From contig JAHJLV010000041.1 of assembly GCA_018821535.1 (NCBI GenBank), positions 62,001 to 126,000 on the forward strand: DNA of 64,000 bases, written 5' to 3'. This document shows positions 35,684-43,748 of this stretch, piece by piece; position 1 is the first letter of the stretch, and the number at the start of each line of letters is the position of its first letter. Position numbers and translations under genes: made by a program. The notes under the pieces are model-generated. The model searched no databases. It had not been told where the DNA came from and saw only the letters and a list, made by a program, of their open reading frames with translations. Origin of the DNA: Pseudomonadota bacterium (lineage in GTDB: Bacteria; Desulfobacterota; Desulfobacteria; Desulfobacterales; Desulfobacteraceae).

Positions 35684-36550
35684 TTATGAAAGCGTTCTGT
35701 AAAAATCCTTTTCAAGTTTTTTTACTTTTTTGACTCTTTGGGGAGAAAGAAAAAAACGGTAAAGCACATCATTGTCTGCAATGTTTTTCTGCAGGAGTTG
35801 TGTTTCAAGAATGGACAGCACCTTGATGGACACATCACAGGACGGATAGCCTTTATCATCAAGGCGGATGGTGTCATCAAACTCCAATTTTTTGATATTG
35901 TTGATATCCACCAGCTTGAATCCGCCGTCAGGCATCAGCACAAGATTGCCGATACCGGCAAGATCCGGAATAAAACCGGTGCAGGTTATCATTTCCCGGA
36001 TTTTTTGCACAAAGGCTTCGATATTCTTTTGTGCGGTTTTAACCCTGGCTGAAAGCCGGGCAGGGTCGGTGGTAAAGAATCTGTAGATGTCGGTCAGATA
36101 ATCGGGACCAAAAATTCGCCAGGGATCAAGAATTTCGCCGTCAATATATTCCTGAAGACCGCATAACACAACCTGACGGCCGCCTGTGCCGGTATAATCC
36201 ACAATAAATTCTTCCGATTGCGCAATCAGGTCCGGCCCCAGTATCTTCAGCAGCATTTTATATTTTTCAATTTCCATGAAAACCGCATCCAGGTTTTCAA
36301 ACCGGTTCCTGAGAATCCTGAATATTTTTACTGGTGTGGCTCTGGGGAAAACACGGATGCCGTCCGCCATCTTTCCGCAAGATTCTGTCCGGATATCTTT
36401 TTTAAGCAGGACTTCAAAAATATGGGATCGAAGACCAAACCGGTAGTATTTTCTGAAAACATAGCGGTCTGAATCTTTGATAAAATTCAGGTTTACAATG
36501 TGTTCTCCTGACAGGTGGCTTTGATCACGGATATCAATTATGTCTGACAT
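35684..36550 (-). CDS. Hypothetical protein with kinase-fold-like C-terminal motif
   Basis: 288 residues, cytoplasmic, not firmly assigned. The segment FIPDLAGIGNLVLMPDGGFKLVDINNI resembles the catalytic and metal-binding loops of the protein-kinase-like fold (HxDxxxxN followed by DxxN), though the first His is replaced by Pro. Upstream, HIVNLNFIKDSDRYVFRKYY could be the nucleotide-binding strands with a Lys, and QEYIDGEILDPWRIFG the hinge. If so it would belong to YrbL-like or aminoglycoside-phosphotransferase-like kinases; this is a guess. No Shine-Dalgarno is visible at the start. The gene lies upstream of the ABC binding protein, in the same orientation. Confidence 0.55.
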   Translation of the reverse strand: MSDIIDIRDQSHLSGEHIVNLNFIKDSDRYVFRKYYRFGLRSHIFEVLLKKDIRTESCGKMADGIRVFPRATPVKIFRILRNRFENLDAVFMEIEKYKMLLKILGPDLIAQSEEFIVDYTGTGGRQVVLCGLQEYIDGEILDPWRIFGPDYLTDIYRFFTTDPARLSARVKTAQKNIEAFVQKIREMITCTGFIPDLAGIGNLVLMPDGGFKLVDINNIKKLEFDDTIRLDDKGYPSCDVSIKVLSILETQLLQKNIADNDVLYRFFLSPQRVKKVKKLEKDFYRTLS

Positions 36551-36677
36551 GATAAATGTTTACAGGGTCTGTTCAAATTTTACAAGTGGCGTAAAAAACG
36601 CTTTACGGATGATGTCTTATTCATTAGAATACTGAGCTGTGCTGCTATGCTGAATCTAAAACAAACAGGGTTTTGAT

Positions 36678-37388
36678 TTGAAAAAAATTTCTGACAAAAC
36701 AACGTATTCCATCCAGGTGATCATTATACTGGCTGTTTTTTTCTTTGTTCTTTTTAATCTGGTCTTTAAACTGGTCATCGACATGAGGACCCAGGCTTTG
36801 GAGAAAAAGGTGCAGGAAGCTCAAAAAGAGCAGATAAAGCAGGAATTCATTACCAAGATTGATGTACAGTATGATCAGTTGAAAAAATTATATGATGCCG
36901 GAGAATATGATAAAGCCATTGAGATCATAAAGATATTTAATAAATTCGACAAATCTGATTATAAAGATCTGCCTGAAATGAAAAAAGCCATTCGTCTGTT
37001 TTATCTGAAGAAAAAAATGGATTTTATCCCCAGAATTGATTTGGGCGAATACATGCAGCTGACAAAGGATATTGATATAGAAGAAGATGATTCAACAGAA
37101 GTTTTTATCCGGACGCCCAGATACGGGCAGTATTTTTATGCATCAGATCTGCCGGTTGTGCTGGAAGGAGTAGCGCTGTCCATTGCCGGGGATTTTTCAG
37201 AACAGATTATCTGGACAAGTTCCATTGATGGAGAACTTGGAAAAGGGAAAAAAATTGAGGTGAATCTGTCCATAGGCGCACATGAGATTATTGCCCAAAG
37301 CACCAACGGCGTTACCACCGGAACGATGTCAGTCCGGATTTATATTGAAAAGGATCCGGATTTTTTAAAAGAGTATAAAAGGGACTGA
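36678..37388 (+). CDS. Membrane-anchored protein of the MoxR operon, hypothetical
   Basis: 236 residues. One N-terminal membrane helix (VIIILAVFFFVLFNLVFKLV), a charged coiled coil (EKKVQEAQKEQIKQEF), a short TPR-like stretch (LYDAGEYDKAIEIIKIFNK) and a C-terminal Ig-like domain (WTSSIDGELGKGKKIEVNLS, GAHEIIAQSTNG). The topology predicts a periplasmic bulk. The start is TTG 36678, as no ATG precedes the membrane helix. It opens the operon with MoxR, DUF58 and transglutaminase genes, with 17 bases to the next gene, so it may be an envelope partner of that system. Confidence 0.65.
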   Translation: MKKISDKTTYSIQVIIILAVFFFVLFNLVFKLVIDMRTQALEKKVQEAQKEQIKQEFITKIDVQYDQLKKLYDAGEYDKAIEIIKIFNKFDKSDYKDLPEMKKAIRLFYLKKKMDFIPRIDLGEYMQLTKDIDIEEDDSTEVFIRTPRYGQYFYASDLPVVLEGVALSIAGDFSEQIIWTSSIDGELGKGKKIEVNLSIGAHEIIAQSTNGVTTGTMSVRIYIEKDPDFLKEYKRD

Positions 37389-37405
37389 TCCCAAAGAGAA
37401 AACAT

Positions 37406-38356
37406 ATGGAAGATTCAACCCTCAACTGGGCCAGAGATGTTTTTGATCGGATATCTTCCAATATTCAAACCGTGATCAGGGGTCAAAAAAAATGTATCCG
37501 TCATATTCTGGCCGGATTTGTCAGCGGCGGTCATATTCTTCTGGATGACAATCCCGGAACTGGAAAAACAACACTTGCCAAGGCGCTTGCAAAAAGTATC
37601 GATGCGGATTTTAAACGGATCCAGTTTACTCCGGATCTTCTGCCGTCTGATATTCTTGGCGTTTCAGTGTTTGATCCGTCCCGGAAAATTTTCAAGCTAT
37701 ACAAAGGCCCGATTTTTACCCACATCCTTCTGGCAGACGAGATCAACCGGGCATCTCCCCGGACCCAGTCTGCCCTGCTTGAAGCCATGGCAGAAGGTCA
37801 GGTCAGTATTGATGGAAATCTTTTAAACCTTAAAGATTTATTCTTTGTTATTGCCACTTCAAATCCTGTGGAATCCAGAGGAACCTATCCTTTGCCCGAG
37901 GCCCAGATGGATCGTTTTTCCATGCAGCTTGAACTGGGATATGTTTCACGACAAGAGGAAATTGCCATATTAAAGAGCCAGAAAACGCATCATCCGATAG
38001 ACACCCTTCAATCCTGCGTCAGTCTGGAAGATTTTCTGCGCCTCAAATCTGTGGCCCGTGACGTCCATGTATCTGAACTGCTACAGGGCTATATGGTGGA
38101 TCTGGTGAATGCGACGCGTGTACATCCCCAGGTTCTTTTAGGTGCAAGTCCCCGGGCATCCATCTCCTTGATGCGGATTGCCTGTGCCCTGGCACTTTCA
38201 GACGGCCACGATTTTATTCTTCCGGAGCATATTCAGGAGGTGGCGGTTTCTGTTATGGCTCATCGGTTGATTCTGGACTCGAAAGCCAGGTTTTCAGGCA
38301 CAACTGCACGGTCAGTGGTGGAAGAAATTTTAAGATCAGTCCCGGTCCCGGTTTAG
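37406..38356 (+). CDS. MoxR-family AAA+ ATPase
   Basis: 316 residues. Walker A is DDNPGTGKTTLAKAL, Walker B LLADEINRASPRTQSALLEAM, and sensor 1 FVIATSNPVESRGTYPLPEAQMDRFSMQLE (read across). MoxR ATPases act as chaperones that help insert metal ions or mature protein complexes, often with VWA or DUF58 partners. Here DUF58 and transglutaminase genes follow directly. The client cannot be inferred; surface or cell-envelope remodelling has been proposed for such operons. Confidence 0.92.
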   Translation: MEDSTLNWARDVFDRISSNIQTVIRGQKKCIRHILAGFVSGGHILLDDNPGTGKTTLAKALAKSIDADFKRIQFTPDLLPSDILGVSVFDPSRKIFKLYKGPIFTHILLADEINRASPRTQSALLEAMAEGQVSIDGNLLNLKDLFFVIATSNPVESRGTYPLPEAQMDRFSMQLELGYVSRQEEIAILKSQKTHHPIDTLQSCVSLEDFLRLKSVARDVHVSELLQGYMVDLVNATRVHPQVLLGASPRASISLMRIACALALSDGHDFILPEHIQEVAVSVMAHRLILDSKARFSGTTARSVVEEILRSVPVPV

Positions 38357-38363
38357 ACAGTCT

Positions 38364-39710
38364 ATGCGGGACAGGTTTTTATATAAATCCTATGCGCTTT
38401 TTTATGCATTGAACCACTGGCGGCAACAGCACATTTCACCTGCAGGCATGATGATGACAGGTGTGATCCTGCTGTCCGGGATGTTTGGATTGAATATCCT
38501 TAAAACAAGTCTGTATCAGATGATGTCACTGGCTGTCTGCTGTCTTGGCTTTTCTTTTTTTGCAAATCTTCTGCCGTTTGGCTTTAAGGTGAAAATAAAA
38601 AGATATCTGCCCGGGTGTGTTACTGCAGGCGAAGACGCCCGTTATGAAATTCAGATCACAAACCTGTCTTTGCGAGTCCAGAAAGGTCTGATCCTTTTTG
38701 AAAATGTGTCTGATCCCAGGCCATCCCTGGAAACCCTGCTTAAAGTCAAAGAACCTTTTGAGCACCGCCGGAATATCTGGGATCGCAAAGTGCTTTATTT
38801 CAGGTGGCAATGGCTGATCCGTAAAAATACAAACGCATTTATTCCATCCGTGAAATTGCCGGATATTCCAGCTGGAGAATCCATCCGTGTTCCGGTAAGA
38901 ATACGTCCCCGCTTCAGGGGCTATGTCCATTTTTCAGGCATAAGTTTGGGCCGCCCGGATGTACTGGGATTGTTTTATCGCCTGGTCCATGTCAGGCAGC
39001 CTGAAAAACTTCTGGTATTGCCTGAACAAATAAAGGTTGAGATACCGGAACATCAATTCAGACGTCAGTATCATCCCGGTGGCATTCAGATGGCTTCTTC
39101 CATTGGAAATTCAGATGAGTTCATGGGGTTGCGCCCTTACCGCCCGGGAGATCCTCTGCGAAATGTTCACTGGAAAAGCTTTGCCAAAACCCGGGAGCTT
39201 GTGATCAAAGAATTTGAAGACGAATTTTTTAAACGCCATGTTCTGATTCTGGACAGGGCAGCAGCTGCAAAGGATTATTTTGTATTTGAGACAGCCGTCA
39301 GTATAGCTTCCTATTGCATGTGTTCGATGAATACCCAGGATTCTATAATGGATTTTATGTTTTCAGGTGACAGGATCTTTTCTTTTTCTTCGGGCAGAGG
39401 GCTTGGGAATACGGATAAAATGCTTGAAATTCTGGCTGGTATTGAACCGGATGAAAACGCGGATATCAGTGAGATGGTTCCCGTCCTTCAGGGCAATATC
39501 AGACATTTTTCCAGCGCAGTCTGTATTTTCCTGGACTGGAAAAGCGGACACAAAAAGATTTTGGATGTATTCAGGCAGTCATTTCTGCCGGTTCATATTT
39601 TTATTCTGGCAGATGATGAACCCGGCATGAAAACCAAAGTATTAAAAGATACCGGAACACTGGCTGGAATTCGTATCGTAAACCATGGCATGCTTTGGGA
39701 AGATTTTTAA
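38364..39710 (+). CDS. DUF58 domain-containing membrane protein
   Basis: 448 residues. Two membrane helices near the N-terminus (about 30-75), a beta-rich segment, then the DUF58 signature FMGLRPYRPGDPLRNVHWKSFAKTRELVIKEFEDE (read across), followed by a VWA-like Rossmann fold (LILDRAAAAKDYFVFETAVS). DUF58 proteins are commonly paired with MoxR ATPases and transglutaminase-like proteins. It starts seven bases after the moxR stop and ends at the start of the transglutaminase gene. Confidence 0.88.
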   Translation: MRDRFLYKSYALFYALNHWRQQHISPAGMMMTGVILLSGMFGLNILKTSLYQMMSLAVCCLGFSFFANLLPFGFKVKIKRYLPGCVTAGEDARYEIQITNLSLRVQKGLILFENVSDPRPSLETLLKVKEPFEHRRNIWDRKVLYFRWQWLIRKNTNAFIPSVKLPDIPAGESIRVPVRIRPRFRGYVHFSGISLGRPDVLGLFYRLVHVRQPEKLLVLPEQIKVEIPEHQFRRQYHPGGIQMASSIGNSDEFMGLRPYRPGDPLRNVHWKSFAKTRELVIKEFEDEFFKRHVLILDRAAAAKDYFVFETAVSIASYCMCSMNTQDSIMDFMFSGDRIFSFSSGRGLGNTDKMLEILAGIEPDENADISEMVPVLQGNIRHFSSAVCIFLDWKSGHKKILDVFRQSFLPVHIFILADDEPGMKTKVLKDTGTLAGIRIVNHGMLWEDF

Positions 39711-41693
39711 ATGGAAAGGAAAGCACCGCCATTTTTGTTAGGGGCCATTCTCCTGTTCTGGGGGTGGCAATATCAACTGCTGACGGTTGGCCTGATTCTT
39801 TGTCTGATCGTGGAATCCATTCATTTGTTCAAGTTCCGGTTTTCCTTTGCACCGGAGGATTTTAATAAAGCCATTGATATCAGTATTGTGCTTCTGACGG
39901 CAACAGTGGTTATTTCCCTGTCAATGGAATCTGTCAAGGCAATTTTTGTCCTGATGAAATGGCTGCCTGCTATTTTTTTCCCTGTTATTGCTGCCCAGCA
40001 GTTCAGTGTGGAAGGGCAGATAGATATCCGAGCCTTTTCTCTTGCGGGAAAAAAGAAGAAAAAGATACGGGCAGCAGATGTAAAACAGATTGATATCTCA
40101 TATTATTATGCCCTGATTGTCCTTTTGAGTACCGGCATGGTCCGCCCGGAAGGCATTGAATTTTATGCGGGTATCTCATTGTTTTTTTTCTGGGGGTTGT
40201 GGCAGTTTTCTTCACAAAGATTATCAAAATTTGTCTGGGGACTTTGTCTTTCAGTAATTATTTTTTCAGGTTTCTGGGGACATCAGGCCATTCATGAAAT
40301 CAGCAGAAAAGCCCGGATGTTGATGATGTCGTATTTTTCCGGATATTATCATGTGAATCCGTTTAAAAATTCCACTGCATTGGGGGATATCGGCAGACTT
40401 AAACTTTCTGATGTGATCCTTTTCAGGGTGAAACCTGTGAATACAGACAAACCCGCCGGATTGATGCTGCTTCAAAATGCCACTTACACTGTTTTCGGGA
40501 CAACTACTTGGCATTCTAGCAGCAGCTTTGAAGCTGTTGCCCCCGAAGAGGAAAAAGGGTTCTGGCAGATTCAGCCACCGGTTGAAAATGTCAGAAATAT
40601 GATCATTTATTCCCGTCTGATACGGAAAAGAGCGGTTTTGAATCTTCCGCCCGGCGTTGTCAGTATCGGTCAGATGAAAGTCGGGGCATGTGAGAAAAAT
40701 GAAATGCAGACGATCCGTGTGGAGGACGGCCCCTCATTTATCAAAGCCTTTGTGAGTTATACCGGAAAATTTTCATATGATCTGCTACCCTATAAAAGCG
40801 ATTTAATGATACCGGAAAAAGAGCAGGAAGGAATTAAAGGTATTGTTCAAAAACTGAATCTTGAAAATCAGTCTCCGGATCAGATTGTCAAAACCGTGGA
40901 ACGTTATTTTTTAACACAGTATGCGTATTCTCTGGATATAAAAGGCAAGGGCGCATATGCCACCCCGGTTCAAAATTTTATTTCTCATACACGGGCCGGG
41001 CATTGTGAACTTTTTGCAACAACTGCAGCCTTGATTTTCAGGCAGGCAAATATCCCTGCCAGATATGTCACCGGATTTATGGCTCGGGAATATTCCGGTC
41101 TGGAGGATTGCATCGTGGTCAGACAAAGAGATGCCCATGCCTGGGTCAAGGTGTATATTGACGGACAGTGGGAAAATTTTGATGCGACACCGGCCGCTTT
41201 TCTGCAGACAGATTTTCAGAAGGTTCACCCCTCGATGATTTCTGATATGCTGTCATTTTTACGCTTCAAGCTGTTTGAGCTCAGGCATGAAACCGGCAAA
41301 AAAATGATTGAAAAATACAGCTTCTGGCTCATCCTGCCATTGGGCCTTTTTTTGTTTTTCAGGCTGAAAAAATCAAATTCAATTAAAAAAGCGCAAGTAT
41401 CCGGAAATAAAAAAAACAAAGATCCAGCAATATCTGTGCATGAATCCTTTTTTCGCATTGAAGAAGAATTCGCTAAAAAAGGATATCCAAAACATGCACA
41501 TGAAACATATGGTGCCTGGCAGAATCGTGTGATTCATTGTTTTGAACAGCCATCTGCCAGGGCGCGGTTTTCAGATGTCATTGCCATGTATCATCAATGG
41601 CGTTTCAGCCGTTATGGGATGGATCTTTCCCGGAAAAATAAATTTGATGCGGATATTGAATTCATCCTCATGGAAATTAAAAGCCTGCCATAG
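39711..41693 (+). CDS. Transglutaminase-like membrane protein (DUF3488/TgpA type)
   Basis: 660 residues. Multiple N-terminal membrane helices (DUF3488-like), then a periplasmic transglutaminase-fold domain with the catalytic Cys in RAGHCELFATTAAL, His in RDAHAWVKVYIDGQWE and Asp in NFDATPAA, another membrane helix (FWLILPLGLFLFF) and a C-terminal cytoplasmic DUF4129-like tail (KKGYPKHAHETYGAW). TgpA-type enzymes are essential in some Pseudomonas; substrate unknown. It directly abuts the DUF58 stop, so the four genes 36678-41693 form one operon. Confidence 0.9.
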   Translation: MERKAPPFLLGAILLFWGWQYQLLTVGLILCLIVESIHLFKFRFSFAPEDFNKAIDISIVLLTATVVISLSMESVKAIFVLMKWLPAIFFPVIAAQQFSVEGQIDIRAFSLAGKKKKKIRAADVKQIDISYYYALIVLLSTGMVRPEGIEFYAGISLFFFWGLWQFSSQRLSKFVWGLCLSVIIFSGFWGHQAIHEISRKARMLMMSYFSGYYHVNPFKNSTALGDIGRLKLSDVILFRVKPVNTDKPAGLMLLQNATYTVFGTTTWHSSSSFEAVAPEEEKGFWQIQPPVENVRNMIIYSRLIRKRAVLNLPPGVVSIGQMKVGACEKNEMQTIRVEDGPSFIKAFVSYTGKFSYDLLPYKSDLMIPEKEQEGIKGIVQKLNLENQSPDQIVKTVERYFLTQYAYSLDIKGKGAYATPVQNFISHTRAGHCELFATTAALIFRQANIPARYVTGFMAREYSGLEDCIVVRQRDAHAWVKVYIDGQWENFDATPAAFLQTDFQKVHPSMISDMLSFLRFKLFELRHETGKKMIEKYSFWLILPLGLFLFFRLKKSNSIKKAQVSGNKKNKDPAISVHESFFRIEEEFAKKGYPKHAHETYGAWQNRVIHCFEQPSARARFSDVIAMYHQWRFSRYGMDLSRKNKFDADIEFILMEIKSLP

Positions 41694-41905
41694 GGATTCA
41701 ACGAAAAAATGATTAAATTTCATCTGGCTGGTGATATTTCATCAGTGCATGATCCCCGGTCTGGATATGAACTCAAGGCAAGATTACGTTTGTTGCTTTA
41801 AAGACAAGGCTTTTGAAAAAAAATAGAATTTTTTTAAAGTGTTGCACGGTTCTTGCTCTTAAGGTCTTCAGAATAAAATATAAACCTGACACTGGAGACA
41901 AGGCC

Positions 41906-42343
41906 ATGAAAAATTCAACCAAAATCATTCAAAACATCCAAAGATATGTATTTATCAATCTGATTTTTATGATGTTGTCTGCCACTGTTGTCTGCGCACA
42001 GAATCCAGGCAGCATTAAAATATCCGGAAATGACGGCGTTTATCTGCTCAAAAAAAATATGTATGCACAGGGCACTGGAACAGATATGATGACTGAAAAA
42101 AAAGACATTGTATTTCCCGGATTTGGTTCTGAACTGAATAAAATTGCAAAGACATTGTTTAATTTTATGGTCAATGATGCGTCTTCAACTCTAAATACAG
42201 GGTTCAGTGCAGATGAGAATTTTGAGGGGTTTGCTTTGACAAGTTCTTACATCAATGATCAACTGATGGGCGGGATGAAACTTGAATTCCACGCAAATCC
42301 GCTGAAAGGCGGCGGCGCCCTCCTGTTTAAAAAAGCATTTTAA
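41906..42343 (+). CDS. Small secreted protein, hypothetical
   Basis: 145 residues with a signal peptide (VFINLIFMMLSATVVCAQ). The mature part (ISGNDGVYLLKKNMYAQG and GFGSELNKIAKTLFNFMVND) has no recognisable family. The Met at 41906 follows GGAGACAAGG and is preferred to the frame start at 41813, which would place a charged stretch ahead of the signal peptide. About 210 bases without features precede it. Its stop codon lies in a perfect inverted repeat. Confidence 0.55.
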   Translation: MKNSTKIIQNIQRYVFINLIFMMLSATVVCAQNPGSIKISGNDGVYLLKKNMYAQGTGTDMMTEKKDIVFPGFGSELNKIAKTLFNFMVNDASSTLNTGFSADENFEGFALTSSYINDQLMGGMKLEFHANPLKGGGALLFKKAF

Positions 42344-42349
42344 ACAGGA
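42321..42349. repeat. Perfect 12-bp inverted repeat spanning a stop codon
   Basis: TCCTGTTTAAAA and TTTTAAACAGGA, separated by AAGCA. The TAA stop of the secreted-protein gene (42341-42343) is part of the right arm. No T-run follows, so simple intrinsic termination is not supported. Confidence 0.7.
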
Positions 42350-42461
42350 TCTGATCTCTATTAAATCATGATCAGCACGTAAAAAAGTTTCTAATGATTC
42401 AATAATAAACCATTTTCTATCCTTTCCCCCGCATTCTTTTTTAAAAAAAAACAAAAATAAT

Positions 42462-42479
42462 TGTTGTATTTTTTCAACA
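42462..42479. promoter_or_regulatory. Operator-like inverted repeat upstream of the S24 repressor
   Basis: TGTTG and CAACA separated by an 8-base A/T spacer, 53 bases before the repressor ATG. It matches the repeat at 43203-43220 in 14 of 18 positions. Confidence 0.45.
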
Positions 42480-42531
42480 GACATGCAAAGACATGAATAC
42501 TGATGAATAAATCGTATTGCAGGAGAAAGAC

Positions 42532-43185
42532 ATGGGCGAAAATAAAGTGGATGTATTGATAAATAGAATTTTTGAAGCAACCGGTATCAGTTCGCAGTCT
42601 GAACTTGCAGACGAGCTTGAAATCAACCGCTCGGGAATTACCCATGCAAGAAACAACAATAAGATTCCGGACAAATGGATTGTCAAGCTGTATAAAAAAT
42701 TTTCTTTGAATCCGCAATGGATTGAAACAGGCGTCGGGAATGTATTTATGGGCAAAGAATCAGAAAGCGATATCGGGTTCAAGCATATACCAAAGGTTGC
42801 AGCAAGGCTTTCAGCGGGCACCGGTTCTTTTGACTGTGATGAAAATATTACCGATTATCTGTCTTTTTCAGCAAGCTGGCTGTCAAAAAAAGGCTCTTCA
42901 AGTGCAATGGTTGCCATGGAGGTTTTTGGGCAGAGCATGGAACCTGTGATCAGAGAAGGGGATACCGTATTGATAGATCAATCCCAGAAACAGGTTCTTG
43001 CCGGTGCGATCTATGCTGTGGGCGTTGATGATACAATTCTGGTAAAACGGCTGGAGAAACATCCGAACAAACTGGTTTTATGCAGCGACAATAAAAATTA
43101 TGATCCGATTTATCTGGAAAAAGAAGATGCGGATAAAATAAGAATTATCGGCAAGGTTATCTGGAGCTGCCGGGAATACCGGTAG
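42532..43185 (+). CDS. CI-like repressor: XRE helix-turn-helix plus S24 (LexA-type) peptidase domain
   Basis: 217 residues. The N-terminal DNA-binding domain resembles phage CI repressors (SELADELEINRSGITHARNN, then KWIVKLYKKFSLNPQWIETG). The C-terminal half is an S24 self-cleavage domain: an Ala95-Gly96 cleavage site (RLSAGTG), nucleophile Ser135 (GQSMEP) and general-base Lys172 (LVKRLE). RecA-stimulated autocleavage is therefore possible, making it a DNA-damage-responsive regulator. No other phage gene is nearby, so it appears to be a domesticated or stand-alone regulator. Start ATG 42532 follows CAGGAGA. A similar inverted repeat precedes this gene and the next. Confidence 0.88.
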   Translation: MGENKVDVLINRIFEATGISSQSELADELEINRSGITHARNNNKIPDKWIVKLYKKFSLNPQWIETGVGNVFMGKESESDIGFKHIPKVAARLSAGTGSFDCDENITDYLSFSASWLSKKGSSSAMVAMEVFGQSMEPVIREGDTVLIDQSQKQVLAGAIYAVGVDDTILVKRLEKHPNKLVLCSDNKNYDPIYLEKEDADKIRIIGKVIWSCREYR

Positions 43186-43202
43186 ATTTTTTTTAGCCTG
43201 TC

Positions 43203-43220
43203 TGTTTAGTTTTTTAAACA
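43203..43220. promoter_or_regulatory. Operator-like inverted repeat upstream of the small membrane protein
   Basis: TGTTTA and TAAACA, perfect 6-bp arms around a 6-base spacer, 33 bases before the ATG at 43253. It resembles the repeat upstream of the S24 repressor. Confidence 0.45.
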
Positions 43221-43252
43221 AAAGTGAAAAAATAACACACGGAGGATTAAAT

Positions 43253-43552
43253 ATGCAACAGAATAAAAAAAACCTTGGGGAAAAATGCTATATTGCCGTT
43301 ACTGGAATTATCTGGATCTCAGGTCTTCTTATTGCAGGAAGTGAGAATAATTTTATGCCCTGGGTAAATGGTGCGGGCCTGATTTTATTTCTGATATCAA
43401 GTATTCTGCTGGGAAAATTTTTCAGGCAGCTTGAATCCAGCGGGAATTTGGTCATGTTCCCTGGAGTTTATCAACATCCGCGCCTTCACGTTGAATCATC
43501 TGAAAAGAAAAACTGCAGAGTCAGTTGTCGCTATATTGCCAATATACGATAG
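43253..43552 (+). CDS. Small membrane protein, hypothetical
   Basis: 99 residues with two membrane helices (IAVTGIIWISGLLIAG and GAGLILFLISSILLG) separated by a short loop, followed by a cytoplasmic or periplasmic tail with two Cys (KKNCRVSCRYI). No family recognised. The start is supported by GGAGG at good spacing. It lies 67 bases after the S24 repressor, with an operator-like repeat between them, so it may be a target of that repressor. Confidence 0.6.
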   Translation: MQQNKKNLGEKCYIAVTGIIWISGLLIAGSENNFMPWVNGAGLILFLISSILLGKFFRQLESSGNLVMFPGVYQHPRLHVESSEKKNCRVSCRYIANIR

Positions 43553-43671
43553 GCAGATGTATTGAAATGATCTGATAAGACTGTCAGCTTCATATAAATT
43601 TTTTGTGTATTCGTCAATGCTTTGTTTTATCTCTTAAAACCCGCCGGATTGGGCAAAAGGCTTGTTTTTCC

Positions 43672-43736
43672 TTGACAAATTCCTGAATAGAATGCATAAG
43701 TTTAAGTTTAATTTAAAAGAAAGCAAACTTAAGTTT
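43672..43736 (+). promoter_or_regulatory. Promoter/operator region of proA
   Basis: TTGACA (43672-43677) with a weak -10 around 43694-43700. Directly downstream are the tandem elements AAGTTTAAGTTTAA (43698-43711) and a perfect 12-bp palindrome AAACTTAAGTTT (43725-43736), both built from the same AAGTTT unit. They lie between promoter and start codon, where a repressor would act. Confidence 0.4.
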
Positions 43737-43748
43737 ACAGGTGGTTAA

